Shown: positions 7,457 to 15,227 of the stretch, one piece after another
Position numbering within the stretch: the stretch's first letter is position 1
How the letters are laid out: the number at the start of each line of letters is the position of its first letter
NCBI RefSeq assembly: GCF_019428685.1
Contig: NZ_CP080096.1
Span: forward strand, 992,001 to 1,056,000
Direction of reading: 5' to 3'
Source: Paraburkholderia edwinii
Lineage (GTDB): Bacteria; Pseudomonadota; Gammaproteobacteria; Burkholderiales; Burkholderiaceae
DNA length: 64,000 nucleotides
Made by a program: the position numbers and the translations under genes
Notes under the pieces: model-generated
The model's input: the letters and a program-made list of their open reading frames with translations, nothing else
The model's database searches: none
What the model was told of the DNA's origin: nothing

Positions 7457-9541
7457 ATGCAGTCGCGCAGACGCTTTATTTGTGGTTGTCTTGGAGCACT
7501 GGCAGGTTGTTCACTATTTCCAAAGCTGGCACCAGCGAAATTGATCGACATACTTCCGCCATCGGATCCGGCCGATGGCAAGACGTTCAGAGTGATCTGT
7601 TTTCACGATGTTCGGGACAACCTGCTGTCTTCGTTCAACTCGCAGAACATGATCGACCCGTATGCGGTCGATACGGGAACCTTGACGTCGATCTTTTCGT
7701 GGCTGCAGAACAATGGCTACCATCCGATCACGGTCAAGGACGTCGTAGACTCGCGCTCGGGTGTCAAGCCGTTGCAACCGCGCTCGGTCATGCTCACTTT
7801 TGACGATGGCTTTCGCAGCCACTACACGAAGGTGTTGCCGCTGCTCGAACGTTTCCGCTTCCCGGCGGTGATGGGCATTGTGACGTCGTGGACCGATACG
7901 CCGCCTAACCAGAAGATCCGTCTTTCCGCCAAGCTCGAAGTGCCGAGAGAAACGTTCATGTCGTGGGACGAGGTCGCGCAGTTGTCCAAGTCTCCATTAG
8001 TTGAGCTCGCATCGCACACGCACGACTTGCATCACGGCGCCATTGCGAATCCGCAAGGCAACGAGTTGCCTGCGGCGACATCGCATCTGTATTTGCAGGA
8101 TCAGAAGCGCTACGAAACCGATGAGGAATTCGAAGCGCGCGTGCAAAGCGATCTGAGCGGGTGCCTGCGCCGCTTGCACGACCATGCCGGCGTCACGGTG
8201 CGTTCGATGGTCTGGCCATACGGCGCCGAAAATCATTCTGTGCGGACCATTTCGTCGTCGCTTGGCATGCAGACGCAGTTCAGCCTCGAGGCGGGGCCGA
8301 ATACGCCCGATGTGCCGCTCGATCGTCTGCGTCGGATTCTGATGACGTATGACGTCGACGTCGGCGGATTCGAACGGTCGATGCGCGAGCCGGCGACCAA
8401 CCGCGGTCAGGTCAATCCGGTCGAACGTGTTGTGCGCGTCAGTCTCGACGATGTGTACGAACCTGACGGCGGTGAAAAGAAGCTCGGCCAGCTGATCGAA
8501 CGGATCTACCGCATGGCGCCGAGCTCGGTTTATCTGCAGGCGTATTCGGATCCGAACAATACAGGGATTGCCGAGGCGCTGTACTTCCCGAACCGCCACC
8601 TGCCGATGCGGGCCGATCTGTTCTCGCGGGCTGCCTGGCAGTTGAATACGCGCGCCAATGTGCAGGTGTACGCATGGATGCCGCTTCTTGCATTCCGTTT
8701 GCCGGCGCAGCAGGCGGGCAAGATCGAGCTTGTGACGGCGGCGGCCGGCGCGCCGGCTGATCGGCGCGGCGCGAAGATCGAACGTTTGAGCCCGTTCGAT
8801 CCGGCCGCTCGCGCGATGATCCGCGATATCTATTCAGACCTCGGCAAGTACACCGCGTTTACTGGTCTGCTGTTCGGCGGAGATGCGATGCTCGACGATT
8901 ACGAGGACGCAGGCCGCCATGCCGCGCAAACGTTTCAACAGTGGGGGCTGCCGGCCGATATCGGTACGATCCGGGCCAACCCCGATCTGATGAAGCGCTG
9001 GACTCAGGCGAAGACGAAAGAGCTAATCGACTTTTCCGCGGAACTCGAGAAGATCGTGCTCGATAGCCAGAACGGCGGCGACGTGCTGACCTCGCGCGAT
9101 CTTTACGCGGACGTGCTACTCGATCCGAACGGGCCCGCGCGCTTTTCGCAAAGCTACGAAGGGTATCTGCGGGCATACCATTTCGTCGCTTTGCTCGCGA
9201 TGCCGAGTGGCGAGCGCTACGGCAACAGCGTCAACAGCCGGCTCGACGCGCTCGCGGACGTCACTTCGGCGACACCGAACGCCCTGCGGCAGACCGTATT
9301 CCAGTTGCCGGTGATCGATCCGCAAACGGGCGCCGATGTTCCGACCGAGAAGCTGCTTGCCGAAATGCGTTATTTGCGTCAGCGCGGCGTGGTGAATTTC
9401 GGCTACTACACGGACCGCTTCGCGACCGACACCCCGCAGTTGCAAACCATGATCGACGTCATGTCGCTGCGCGCGCGGCTCGATCCGACTTCGATCAATG
9501 CGCTCCTTCAGGCGCAGCAGGCTAAAGGAGTGACCCGCTGA
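7457..9541 (+). CDS. pgaB: PgaB, poly-beta-1,6-N-acetylglucosamine N-deacetylase
   Basis: 694 residues from the ATG at 7457, which follows a GGGGG tract; the frame extends upstream into pgaA without a signal. The N-terminal deacetylase domain (CE4-like, about 45-330) has the general-base/metal motif FDDG at 115-118, metal His187 and His192 in SHTHDLHHG, and His50 in ICFHD. The C-terminal half is the PNAG-binding/hydrolase (GH153-like) domain. The N-terminus shows both a twin-arginine motif (SRRRFIC) and a lipobox (LAGC, Cys18), so it looks like a Tat-exported lipoprotein. The last base of its TGA is the first base of the pgaC ATG. Deacetylation is required for PNAG export and biofilm retention. 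Confidence 0.95.
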   Translation: MQSRRRFICGCLGALAGCSLFPKLAPAKLIDILPPSDPADGKTFRVICFHDVRDNLLSSFNSQNMIDPYAVDTGTLTSIFSWLQNNGYHPITVKDVVDSRSGVKPLQPRSVMLTFDDGFRSHYTKVLPLLERFRFPAVMGIVTSWTDTPPNQKIRLSAKLEVPRETFMSWDEVAQLSKSPLVELASHTHDLHHGAIANPQGNELPAATSHLYLQDQKRYETDEEFEARVQSDLSGCLRRLHDHAGVTVRSMVWPYGAENHSVRTISSSLGMQTQFSLEAGPNTPDVPLDRLRRILMTYDVDVGGFERSMREPATNRGQVNPVERVVRVSLDDVYEPDGGEKKLGQLIERIYRMAPSSVYLQAYSDPNNTGIAEALYFPNRHLPMRADLFSRAAWQLNTRANVQVYAWMPLLAFRLPAQQAGKIELVTAAAGAPADRRGAKIERLSPFDPAARAMIRDIYSDLGKYTAFTGLLFGGDAMLDDYEDAGRHAAQTFQQWGLPADIGTIRANPDLMKRWTQAKTKELIDFSAELEKIVLDSQNGGDVLTSRDLYADVLLDPNGPARFSQSYEGYLRAYHFVALLAMPSGERYGNSVNSRLDALADVTSATPNALRQTVFQLPVIDPQTGADVPTEKLLAEMRYLRQRGVVNFGYYTDRFATDTPQLQTMIDVMSLRARLDPTSINALLQAQQAKGVTR

Positions 9542-10794
9542 TGACGCACGACCTGATCAGCCGTTTGCAGGATTTCATTTTCTTCTACCCGTTCTTTATG
9601 TCGTATTTCTGGATGATCGGAGGTTTGGTTCACTACCTGGCGCTAGAGAAGGGACGTGCCCGTTCGCATCGGGCGCTGGTTGCAGCCGGCATGCCGAAGG
9701 TGTCGGTGATCGTGCCGTGCTTCAATGAAGAATCGAATGTGCGGCGCGTGATCTATCACCTGGCGAATCTCGGCTACGCGAACTACGACATCATCGCGGT
9801 GAACGACGGCAGCAAGGACGGGACGGGCGCGATTCTCAACGAACTCGCGAAGGAGATCCCACGCCTGACGGTGATCCATCATTCGAAGAACGAAGGGAAG
9901 GCGATCGGTCTGACGACGGCCGCAACGGTTAGCGATGCGCCGTACCTGATGTGCATCGACGGCGATTCGTTGCTGGGCCGCGACGCGATCGAATGGATGC
10001 TGGAGCACTTTATCTCCGATCCGAACGTCGGGGCGGTGACCGGCAATCCGCGTATTCGGACCCGCACGTCATTGCTTGGGCGCATGCAGGTTGGCGAATT
10101 TTCGTCGATCGTCGGGCTGATCAAGCGCACCCAGCAGGTGTATGGGCGCATTTTTACGGTGTCCGGCGTGATCACGATGTTCCGTAAGAGCGCGCTGGCC
10201 GATGTCGGCTATTGGAGCTCGGACATGTTGACCGAGGACATCGATATCAGCTGGAAACTGCAGACGCGCGACTGGCGTGTCGCCTACGAGCCGCACGCGC
10301 TGAGCTGGATTCTGATGCCCGAAACACTCAGAGGACTCTATCGCCAGCGCCTGCGCTGGGCCAAAGGCGGCATACAGGTGCTGCTCAAATACGCGCCGCA
10401 AATCGCCAGGCCTTCGATGATCATGATGTGGCCGCTGTTCATCGAATATCTGCTCGGTATCGCGTGGGCGTATTCGATGACGTTCGTCATGCTGCTTGGC
10501 CTCGTCAATATGATCGTGCCGTTGCCGGCCGACTGGCACATTTCACTGCTGCCTCACTGGCACGGCATGCTGCTCGTCGCAACCTGCGTGTTGCAGCTGA
10601 TTATCGGTTGCATGATCGATCGCCAGTACGACGAAAAGCTTCTGTTCTATTTCATGGACACCGTGTGGTACCCGCTTGCTTTCTGGCTGATCAACATGAT
10701 CACCACCGTGATTGCCTTGCCTTCCATCGTTCTGCGCCGCCGTGGCAAACGTGCGGTGTGGACTAGCCCTGACCGAGGAATCCAGCATGAATAA
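9541..10794 (+). CDS. pgaC: PgaC, PNAG synthase (GT2 family)
   Basis: 417 residues. An N-terminal transmembrane helix (about 12-35) is followed by a GT-A domain with the processive-synthase signature: Asp89 in VNDGS, DGD at 140-142, TED at 231-233 and QRLRW at 269-273. Three or four C-terminal helices (about 285-405) make the inner-membrane channel. It polymerises GlcNAc from UDP-GlcNAc in beta-1,6 linkage with PgaD; in E. coli PgaC and PgaD together respond to c-di-GMP. Its start overlaps the pgaB stop by one base and its end overlaps pgaD by eight bases, so the operon is translationally coupled. Confidence 0.96.
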   Translation: MTHDLISRLQDFIFFYPFFMSYFWMIGGLVHYLALEKGRARSHRALVAAGMPKVSVIVPCFNEESNVRRVIYHLANLGYANYDIIAVNDGSKDGTGAILNELAKEIPRLTVIHHSKNEGKAIGLTTAATVSDAPYLMCIDGDSLLGRDAIEWMLEHFISDPNVGAVTGNPRIRTRTSLLGRMQVGEFSSIVGLIKRTQQVYGRIFTVSGVITMFRKSALADVGYWSSDMLTEDIDISWKLQTRDWRVAYEPHALSWILMPETLRGLYRQRLRWAKGGIQVLLKYAPQIARPSMIMMWPLFIEYLLGIAWAYSMTFVMLLGLVNMIVPLPADWHISLLPHWHGMLLVATCVLQLIIGCMIDRQYDEKLLFYFMDTVWYPLAFWLINMITTVIALPSIVLRRRGKRAVWTSPDRGIQHE

Positions 10795-11413
10795 CGCCCC
10801 TGTCATCGACCTGTCGCTGCGCACGCCCCAACAGATCATCGCGGATAAAGGAGTCAAGCTAGGTTTGCTGCAGGTCGTGTGGTTTCGCCTGATACGTCCT
10901 GCTACGGTGGGATCGCTGTGGGCCGCAATCGGCGTCTATACGTATCGCTATCTGATGCCGTTCAACGAGAATGAACTACCGGTCGAGCAGTTGTTGTCGT
11001 ATATGGCGGCAATCGGGACGATCGCGGCCGCACTGGTGGTGTGGATGATCGTGTCGCGCGTCGCTCACCCGTTCGCGTCGCGTTCCCGCATGCAACGGCT
11101 GTTGCGACGCACGGCGGGCCTGACCGTCGAACCGGGGCCATTCGCGGCCGCTTCGCTTAAATGCCGAGGCGCGGTCGCGCGCGTCTTTATCGCATCGCAC
11201 GATGCAAACGGGTTTATCGCGGCGCTGCGTGCGATGTCGGAGCCTGAAGTGGAGGGGGACGACGAAGGGCCGTCCGACGTGCCGATCGGCGCGGACCCGT
11301 CTCAGCTTCGCTGGTACGACACCGCGCACGACGGACCGCGTATGCCGGTCAATATGCCGATCCGGGTTCGCTATGTGATGGGGAGTCGTCCGATGACCGA
11401 TACAGAGCTTTGA
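10787..11413 (+). CDS. pgaD: PgaD, PNAG synthase accessory membrane protein
   Basis: 208 residues from the ATG at 10787 inside the end of pgaC, with GAGGAA upstream. Two transmembrane helices (about 42-62 and 70-95) match PgaD. The C-terminal cytoplasmic part of about 100 residues, with an acidic stretch (EVEGDDEGPSDVP), makes it clearly longer than the roughly 137-residue E. coli protein. In E. coli, PgaD is stabilised by c-di-GMP binding at the PgaC-PgaD interface. The last 65 bp overlap, tail to tail, the 3' end of the Crp/Fnr-type gene. Confidence 0.9.
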   Translation: MNNAPVIDLSLRTPQQIIADKGVKLGLLQVVWFRLIRPATVGSLWAAIGVYTYRYLMPFNENELPVEQLLSYMAAIGTIAAALVVWMIVSRVAHPFASRSRMQRLLRRTAGLTVEPGPFAAASLKCRGAVARVFIASHDANGFIAALRAMSEPEVEGDDEGPSDVPIGADPSQLRWYDTAHDGPRMPVNMPIRVRYVMGSRPMTDTEL

Positions 11414-12164
11414 GGACGCGATAGCACTCGCATGAACGCTGCTCGAGCGCGGCGCGCTGCTGGATCAGCACGCCGTGGCGATCGTGGCTCACGACGCCGG
11501 CCACACCGAGCGCGTGCAGCGCGGAGCGCACCGAGCGCGCGGTCACGCCGAGTGCGCGCGAAAGCGACACGGCCGACGTCTCGATGCGCGACGCGCGGCC
11601 ACTGTCCGCAAGCGTGAGCAGACGGCATGCAACCTGCTGTTCGATCGAATGGAGCCGCGTACATGCGGCCATTTGCGACATTTCGGCGAACACCAGTTCC
11701 ACGTACTGCAGCATGCGCGCTTCGACCCACGGCTCTTCTTTCAGGCAGGCGAGCAGCGACGCTTCGCTGCAGCGAAACGCCGTGCCCGACGCCGTGACGA
11801 TCGTGCGAAACGGCATCGATCCGGTGCGCATGATGACGGGCCACCCTGCAAAGCCGTTGCGGCCGATCGTGACGAGTTCGATCGAGCGGCCGTCGTCGAG
11901 AATGCATTCGTGCGCGAGGTGGGCCGTGAGGGGGAAATACACGTGATGAAAGACTTCGTTGCAGTCGCACACCACCTGGCCGGCGTGCAGGTCGATGCAA
12001 ACGAAGTCGTCGGCGCGTTCGAGCAGGTGCAGGCGGCGCGATAGTTGCGTAAGCACGCTGTCGTAGTCGCCGAAGCGCATGCCGGATGCTGTCGACAGGC
12101 CGGACATGAGGGGTTCGGACGCATGCTTCATCTGGGCAGGGGCAAGCAGCTTGTCTCGATTCAT
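11349..12164 (-). CDS. Crp/Fnr-family transcriptional regulator
   Basis: 271 residues. A cyclic-nucleotide-binding-type beta-barrel (about 40-160; for example DDFVCIDLHAGQVVCDCNEVFHHVYFP and ELVTIGRNGFAGWPVIM) is joined through a dimer helix to a Crp-type winged helix (about 185-250, ALGVTARSVRSALHALGVAGVVSHDRHGV). The pocket lacks the usual cAMP-contact sequence, so the ligand is unknown. It lies between pgaD and the sigma-54-type activator gene, and is divergent from the latter across 180 bp. In Burkholderia cenocepacia a Crp/Fnr protein (BerA) binds c-di-GMP and works with a sigma-54 activator (BerB) on an exopolysaccharide cluster. The same pairing here is suggestive, but orthology is not shown. 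Confidence 0.88.
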   Translation of the reverse strand: MNRDKLLAPAQMKHASEPLMSGLSTASGMRFGDYDSVLTQLSRRLHLLERADDFVCIDLHAGQVVCDCNEVFHHVYFPLTAHLAHECILDDGRSIELVTIGRNGFAGWPVIMRTGSMPFRTIVTASGTAFRCSEASLLACLKEEPWVEARMLQYVELVFAEMSQMAACTRLHSIEQQVACRLLTLADSGRASRIETSAVSLSRALGVTARSVRSALHALGVAGVVSHDRHGVLIQQRAALEQRSCECYRVLKALYRSSDDSPSHSEPGSAY

Positions 12165-12344
12165 GGTGCTTTGCTCGTGAGATGTTGAGCGCGCGCGGCC
12201 AACACGCGGCGGCGGAACGGAATTTCATCGTACGTTTGCCCGCGTTGCGCATAAGCATGATTGTGCGCGCAGACAGCTCGACGCGAACCGAACGCGTTGT
12301 TTCGCAGATGTGCGAAGCAACGCATCCTTGAGGAGGACGAGGTC

Positions 12345-13754
12345 GTGCCGAAGAGGAACCGTGATGCGCCGTCGCTCGTGTATGCGTCGGCCGCACATGA
12401 CCCGAGCCTGTGCGAGCGTCTGCGCGAAGCGGGCTGGTCGGTCGGGCTCGTCGGCAGTGCGCACGAACTCGAGCGCGCGCTGCGGCACGCGACGGCGCCG
12501 AGTGTGGGCCTGCTCGAACTCGGCGACGAGCAGTCGGGCGCGCAGTTCGGTCCGCAGTCTGGTCCGGGCAGCATCGTCGAGCACTGCCTCAACGCGCCGC
12601 AGGTGCACTGGATCGCGGCCGTCACAACGAACCAGTTGCGGCGTGCCGCAACGCGCGAGTTGATCGGGTGCTACTGCCTCGATTACGTGTTTTTGCCATA
12701 TGCGTTCGATGTCGTCGAGTCTGCATTGCGGCGCGCATTGCGCCTCGCGTCGCTCGTGCGGGGCGTTCCTTACGCGCCTCCACTATCGGGCGATCAAGCC
12801 ATGATCGGGCGCAGCGAACCGATGCTGGCGATGCAACGTGAAATACAGAAAGTCGCCTATACGCAGGCGCCGCTTTTTATCGCTGGCGAATCGGGCAGCG
12901 GCAAGGAACTGACCGCGCGCGCGGTACATGACGCATCGTCCCGCGCGAATGGACCGTTCATTGCGATCAACTGCTGCGCCATTCCGCCGACGCTCGTGCA
13001 AAGCGAACTGTTCGGCCACGAGCGCGGTGCGTTCACCGATGCCGAGCGCCGCAAGATCGGCCATATCGAGGCGGCCAACGGCGGCACGCTGTTCCTCGAC
13101 GAAATCGGCGACCTGCCGCTCGAATGCCAGGCGACCCTGCTGCGCTTCGCTCAGGACGGCACGATTCAACGACTCGGCAGCGACGTGTCCATTCCGCTCG
13201 ATGTGCGCATCATTTCGGCTACTCACGTCGATCTCGAAGCCGCGGTCAGCGGCCAGTCATTCCGCTTCGATCTCTACCACCGGCTTTGCGTACTGCGTAT
13301 CGATGTACCGCCATTGCGCACACGAGGCGCCGATATACATTTGCTCGCGTTTCATTTGCTGGGTCTGTACGCGGGCGAACGAAAGTCACGGATTCACGGC
13401 TTTACGCCATCCGCTTTGCGCGCCATGCTGCTGCACGATTGGCCGGGCAATGTGAGGGAACTCGCGAACCGGGTCAGGCGCGCGATCGTGATGGCGGATG
13501 GCGCTTATATCCGCACGGTCGATCTCGGCCTCGTGGAACCGCCGGCGCGACGCGCCCTGACGCTTGCCGATGCACGCGACGAAGCAGAGCGCAACTGTTT
13601 GCTCTCCGCGTTGCTCGCGCACGGTAACCGGTCAAACGACGTAGCAGAAGAACTCGACATATCACGCATCACACTTTATCGACTCAGAATGCGGCATGGG
13701 CTGCAGGACATTGCGGGCCTCATGCCGCCGGACCTATCGGAGCGGCGCAAGTGA
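12345..13754 (+). CDS. VpsR/BerB-like enhancer-binding protein with GAFTDA loop
   Basis: 469 residues from a GTG at 12345 behind AGGAGG at eight bases. The N-terminal domain (about 10-135) looks like a receiver that has lost its chemistry: the phospho-acceptor strand reads VGLLELG, without Asp, and the usual KP is replaced by FLPYAFD. The AAA+ domain (about 152-395) has Walker A GESGSGKE (181-188), Walker B GGTLFLDE (246-253) and arginine-finger region FRFDLYHRL. The sigma-54-contact loop is GAFTDA (228-233) instead of GAFTGA. A Fis-type helix-turn-helix closes the protein (about 425-452). Its position beside pgaABCD and the -24/-12 element upstream of pgaA make it the likely pga activator. 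Its last four bases overlap the next gene. Confidence 0.9.
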   Translation: MPKRNRDAPSLVYASAAHDPSLCERLREAGWSVGLVGSAHELERALRHATAPSVGLLELGDEQSGAQFGPQSGPGSIVEHCLNAPQVHWIAAVTTNQLRRAATRELIGCYCLDYVFLPYAFDVVESALRRALRLASLVRGVPYAPPLSGDQAMIGRSEPMLAMQREIQKVAYTQAPLFIAGESGSGKELTARAVHDASSRANGPFIAINCCAIPPTLVQSELFGHERGAFTDAERRKIGHIEAANGGTLFLDEIGDLPLECQATLLRFAQDGTIQRLGSDVSIPLDVRIISATHVDLEAAVSGQSFRFDLYHRLCVLRIDVPPLRTRGADIHLLAFHLLGLYAGERKSRIHGFTPSALRAMLLHDWPGNVRELANRVRRAIVMADGAYIRTVDLGLVEPPARRALTLADARDEAERNCLLSALLAHGNRSNDVAEELDISRITLYRLRMRHGLQDIAGLMPPDLSERRK

Positions 13755-15142
13755 GACCAATCGAAAAGCATATTTTTGTCGCGCGTGTCATGCGTGTGAC
13801 GCTAAAAACGCTAACGGGCATCGGCTTTGTGACGATGTCGTTACATGCGGCTACGGCGGGAAGCGCGCAAGCGCCCGTGGCCGCGACTGTAGTTGCGAAT
13901 ACCGCTGCGACTGCAACCGCGGCACCCGATGCGAAGGCGACGGTGAAGCCGACCGTTGCGCACGCATCGAATTCGTTTATCGCCCCGGTCGGCGCCGTGA
14001 TGGCCGTGCCCGCGCCCGGAGTGCGCGACGAGCGTAGCTTTATGCACGGGATCGGTCAGGCCGACGCCGGCAATGGCAAGACCTGGGTGTTCTTCAGCAG
14101 CTCGGGCCTGCCGCCGCACGGTGCGAATCGCAACGGCAATTGGCCGCATGATGTCTATGTCGGGCAATGGGCACCCGGTGACGCGCGGTTGACGAATGCG
14201 CGCACGTTCATCAAGCGCCCGGAAGCGCAGGAGCCCGTATCGGTTGCGCAGAACACGAAGGGCACGATTTTCATCACGTTCGAGGACGGCTGGAATGCGC
14301 CGCGCAACGTGAGCCAGCGCTACGGGGTTTACTCGCAAAACCTGAAGCCGATCAAGCCGTACCCGAAAGACGTCGAGTCCGGCGGGCATTCGGGACACGT
14401 TGCCGCGGTCGGCGAACAGTTCGTCGTGTTCTATTCGGCCGACTGGGTGAACGGCGGCGGCGTCGACAATCTAGGCACGGGCGGCGGCGTCTATGCGAAT
14501 GTCTACGATGGGCGTGGTCGCTTCTTGCGGCACATCAACGTCGCCGCGCATGTGCGCGAATGGTGGCCGGTCGTTGCGGGTTCGCCGACTCAGGCACTGC
14601 TCGTCTGGCAAAAGTACATTCCGGGCAGCACGATCGCGTCGCTGCAATACGCGGTGCTCGATCCGCGCACCGGGAAAATTACGCGCACTGAAGAAAGTGT
14701 TGATCCATTCCGTGTGCAGTACTACGTCTATGCGGCCGCCTACGTGCCCGCGGTCGACCGGTTCGTTGTGCTTGCAACGCTCGATAGCGGCCGCGCGGTG
14801 GCGTTTCTCGTCGACAGTCAGGGACGCCGCACCGCGGAACTCAACTGCCTGCCGGCGCTCGTGCGTGAAAGCAGCGTAGCGGTGGAGGGCAACGCGGTCT
14901 TTGTGCCGACGCAGGACGGCCGGTTGATGACACTTGCAGTCGAAGGCGACCACATCACGTTGCGCGGCACGCAGCGCGCGCCGTTCGCGTGGGGCAACAC
15001 AGGCGTGACCGGTATCGCGAACGGCGATTCCGTGCATTTCGTGTCGTTGTCGCCAGACGGTTTGCGCGAGGCGAGTTTCAGCACGCAGAAGCAGATCGCG
15101 GCGGGACCGGCCGATCGATGCGTCGTGCGCGCTGCACAGTGA
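13751..15142 (+). CDS. Secreted protein of unknown function coupled to the activator
   Basis: 463 residues. The GTG at 13751 overlaps the activator's TGA (GTGA) and has GGAG eight bases upstream, so translation is coupled. A signal peptide (TLTGIGFVTMSLHAATAGSAQA) is followed by an Ala/Thr-rich linker to about residue 75. The remaining 380 residues are rich in short strands such as TWVFFSSSG, TIFITFEDGW and EQFVVFYSADW, consistent with a beta-propeller. I recognise no family or active site. Coupling to a probable pga regulator and location before glmS suggest a periplasmic or extracellular role in PNAG handling or sensing; this is inference. Confidence 0.8.
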   Translation: MRPIEKHIFVARVMRVTLKTLTGIGFVTMSLHAATAGSAQAPVAATVVANTAATATAAPDAKATVKPTVAHASNSFIAPVGAVMAVPAPGVRDERSFMHGIGQADAGNGKTWVFFSSSGLPPHGANRNGNWPHDVYVGQWAPGDARLTNARTFIKRPEAQEPVSVAQNTKGTIFITFEDGWNAPRNVSQRYGVYSQNLKPIKPYPKDVESGGHSGHVAAVGEQFVVFYSADWVNGGGVDNLGTGGGVYANVYDGRGRFLRHINVAAHVREWWPVVAGSPTQALLVWQKYIPGSTIASLQYAVLDPRTGKITRTEESVDPFRVQYYVYAAAYVPAVDRFVVLATLDSGRAVAFLVDSQGRRTAELNCLPALVRESSVAVEGNAVFVPTQDGRLMTLAVEGDHITLRGTQRAPFAWGNTGVTGIANGDSVHFVSLSPDGLREASFSTQKQIAAGPADRCVVRAAQ

Positions 15143-15175
15143 CAGTTCATATCGTGGCGATAAAGGAGGTAAGCA

Positions 15176-15199
15176 GTGCCATTAAAGAAGTCACATTAG
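15176..15199 (+). other. Seven-codon mini-ORF with consensus Shine-Dalgarno before glmS
   Basis: AAAGGAGG (15162-15169) stands seven bases before GTG CCA TTA AAG AAG TCA CAT TAG, encoding M-P-L-K-K-S-H. It lies in the 85-bp gap between the secreted-protein gene and glmS and ends 28 bases before the glmS ATG. It could be a leader peptide or the scar of a lost gene. Confidence 0.3.
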
Positions 15200-15227
15200 A
15201 TCGAGAACAGTATCAGTGGAGGTGGAT

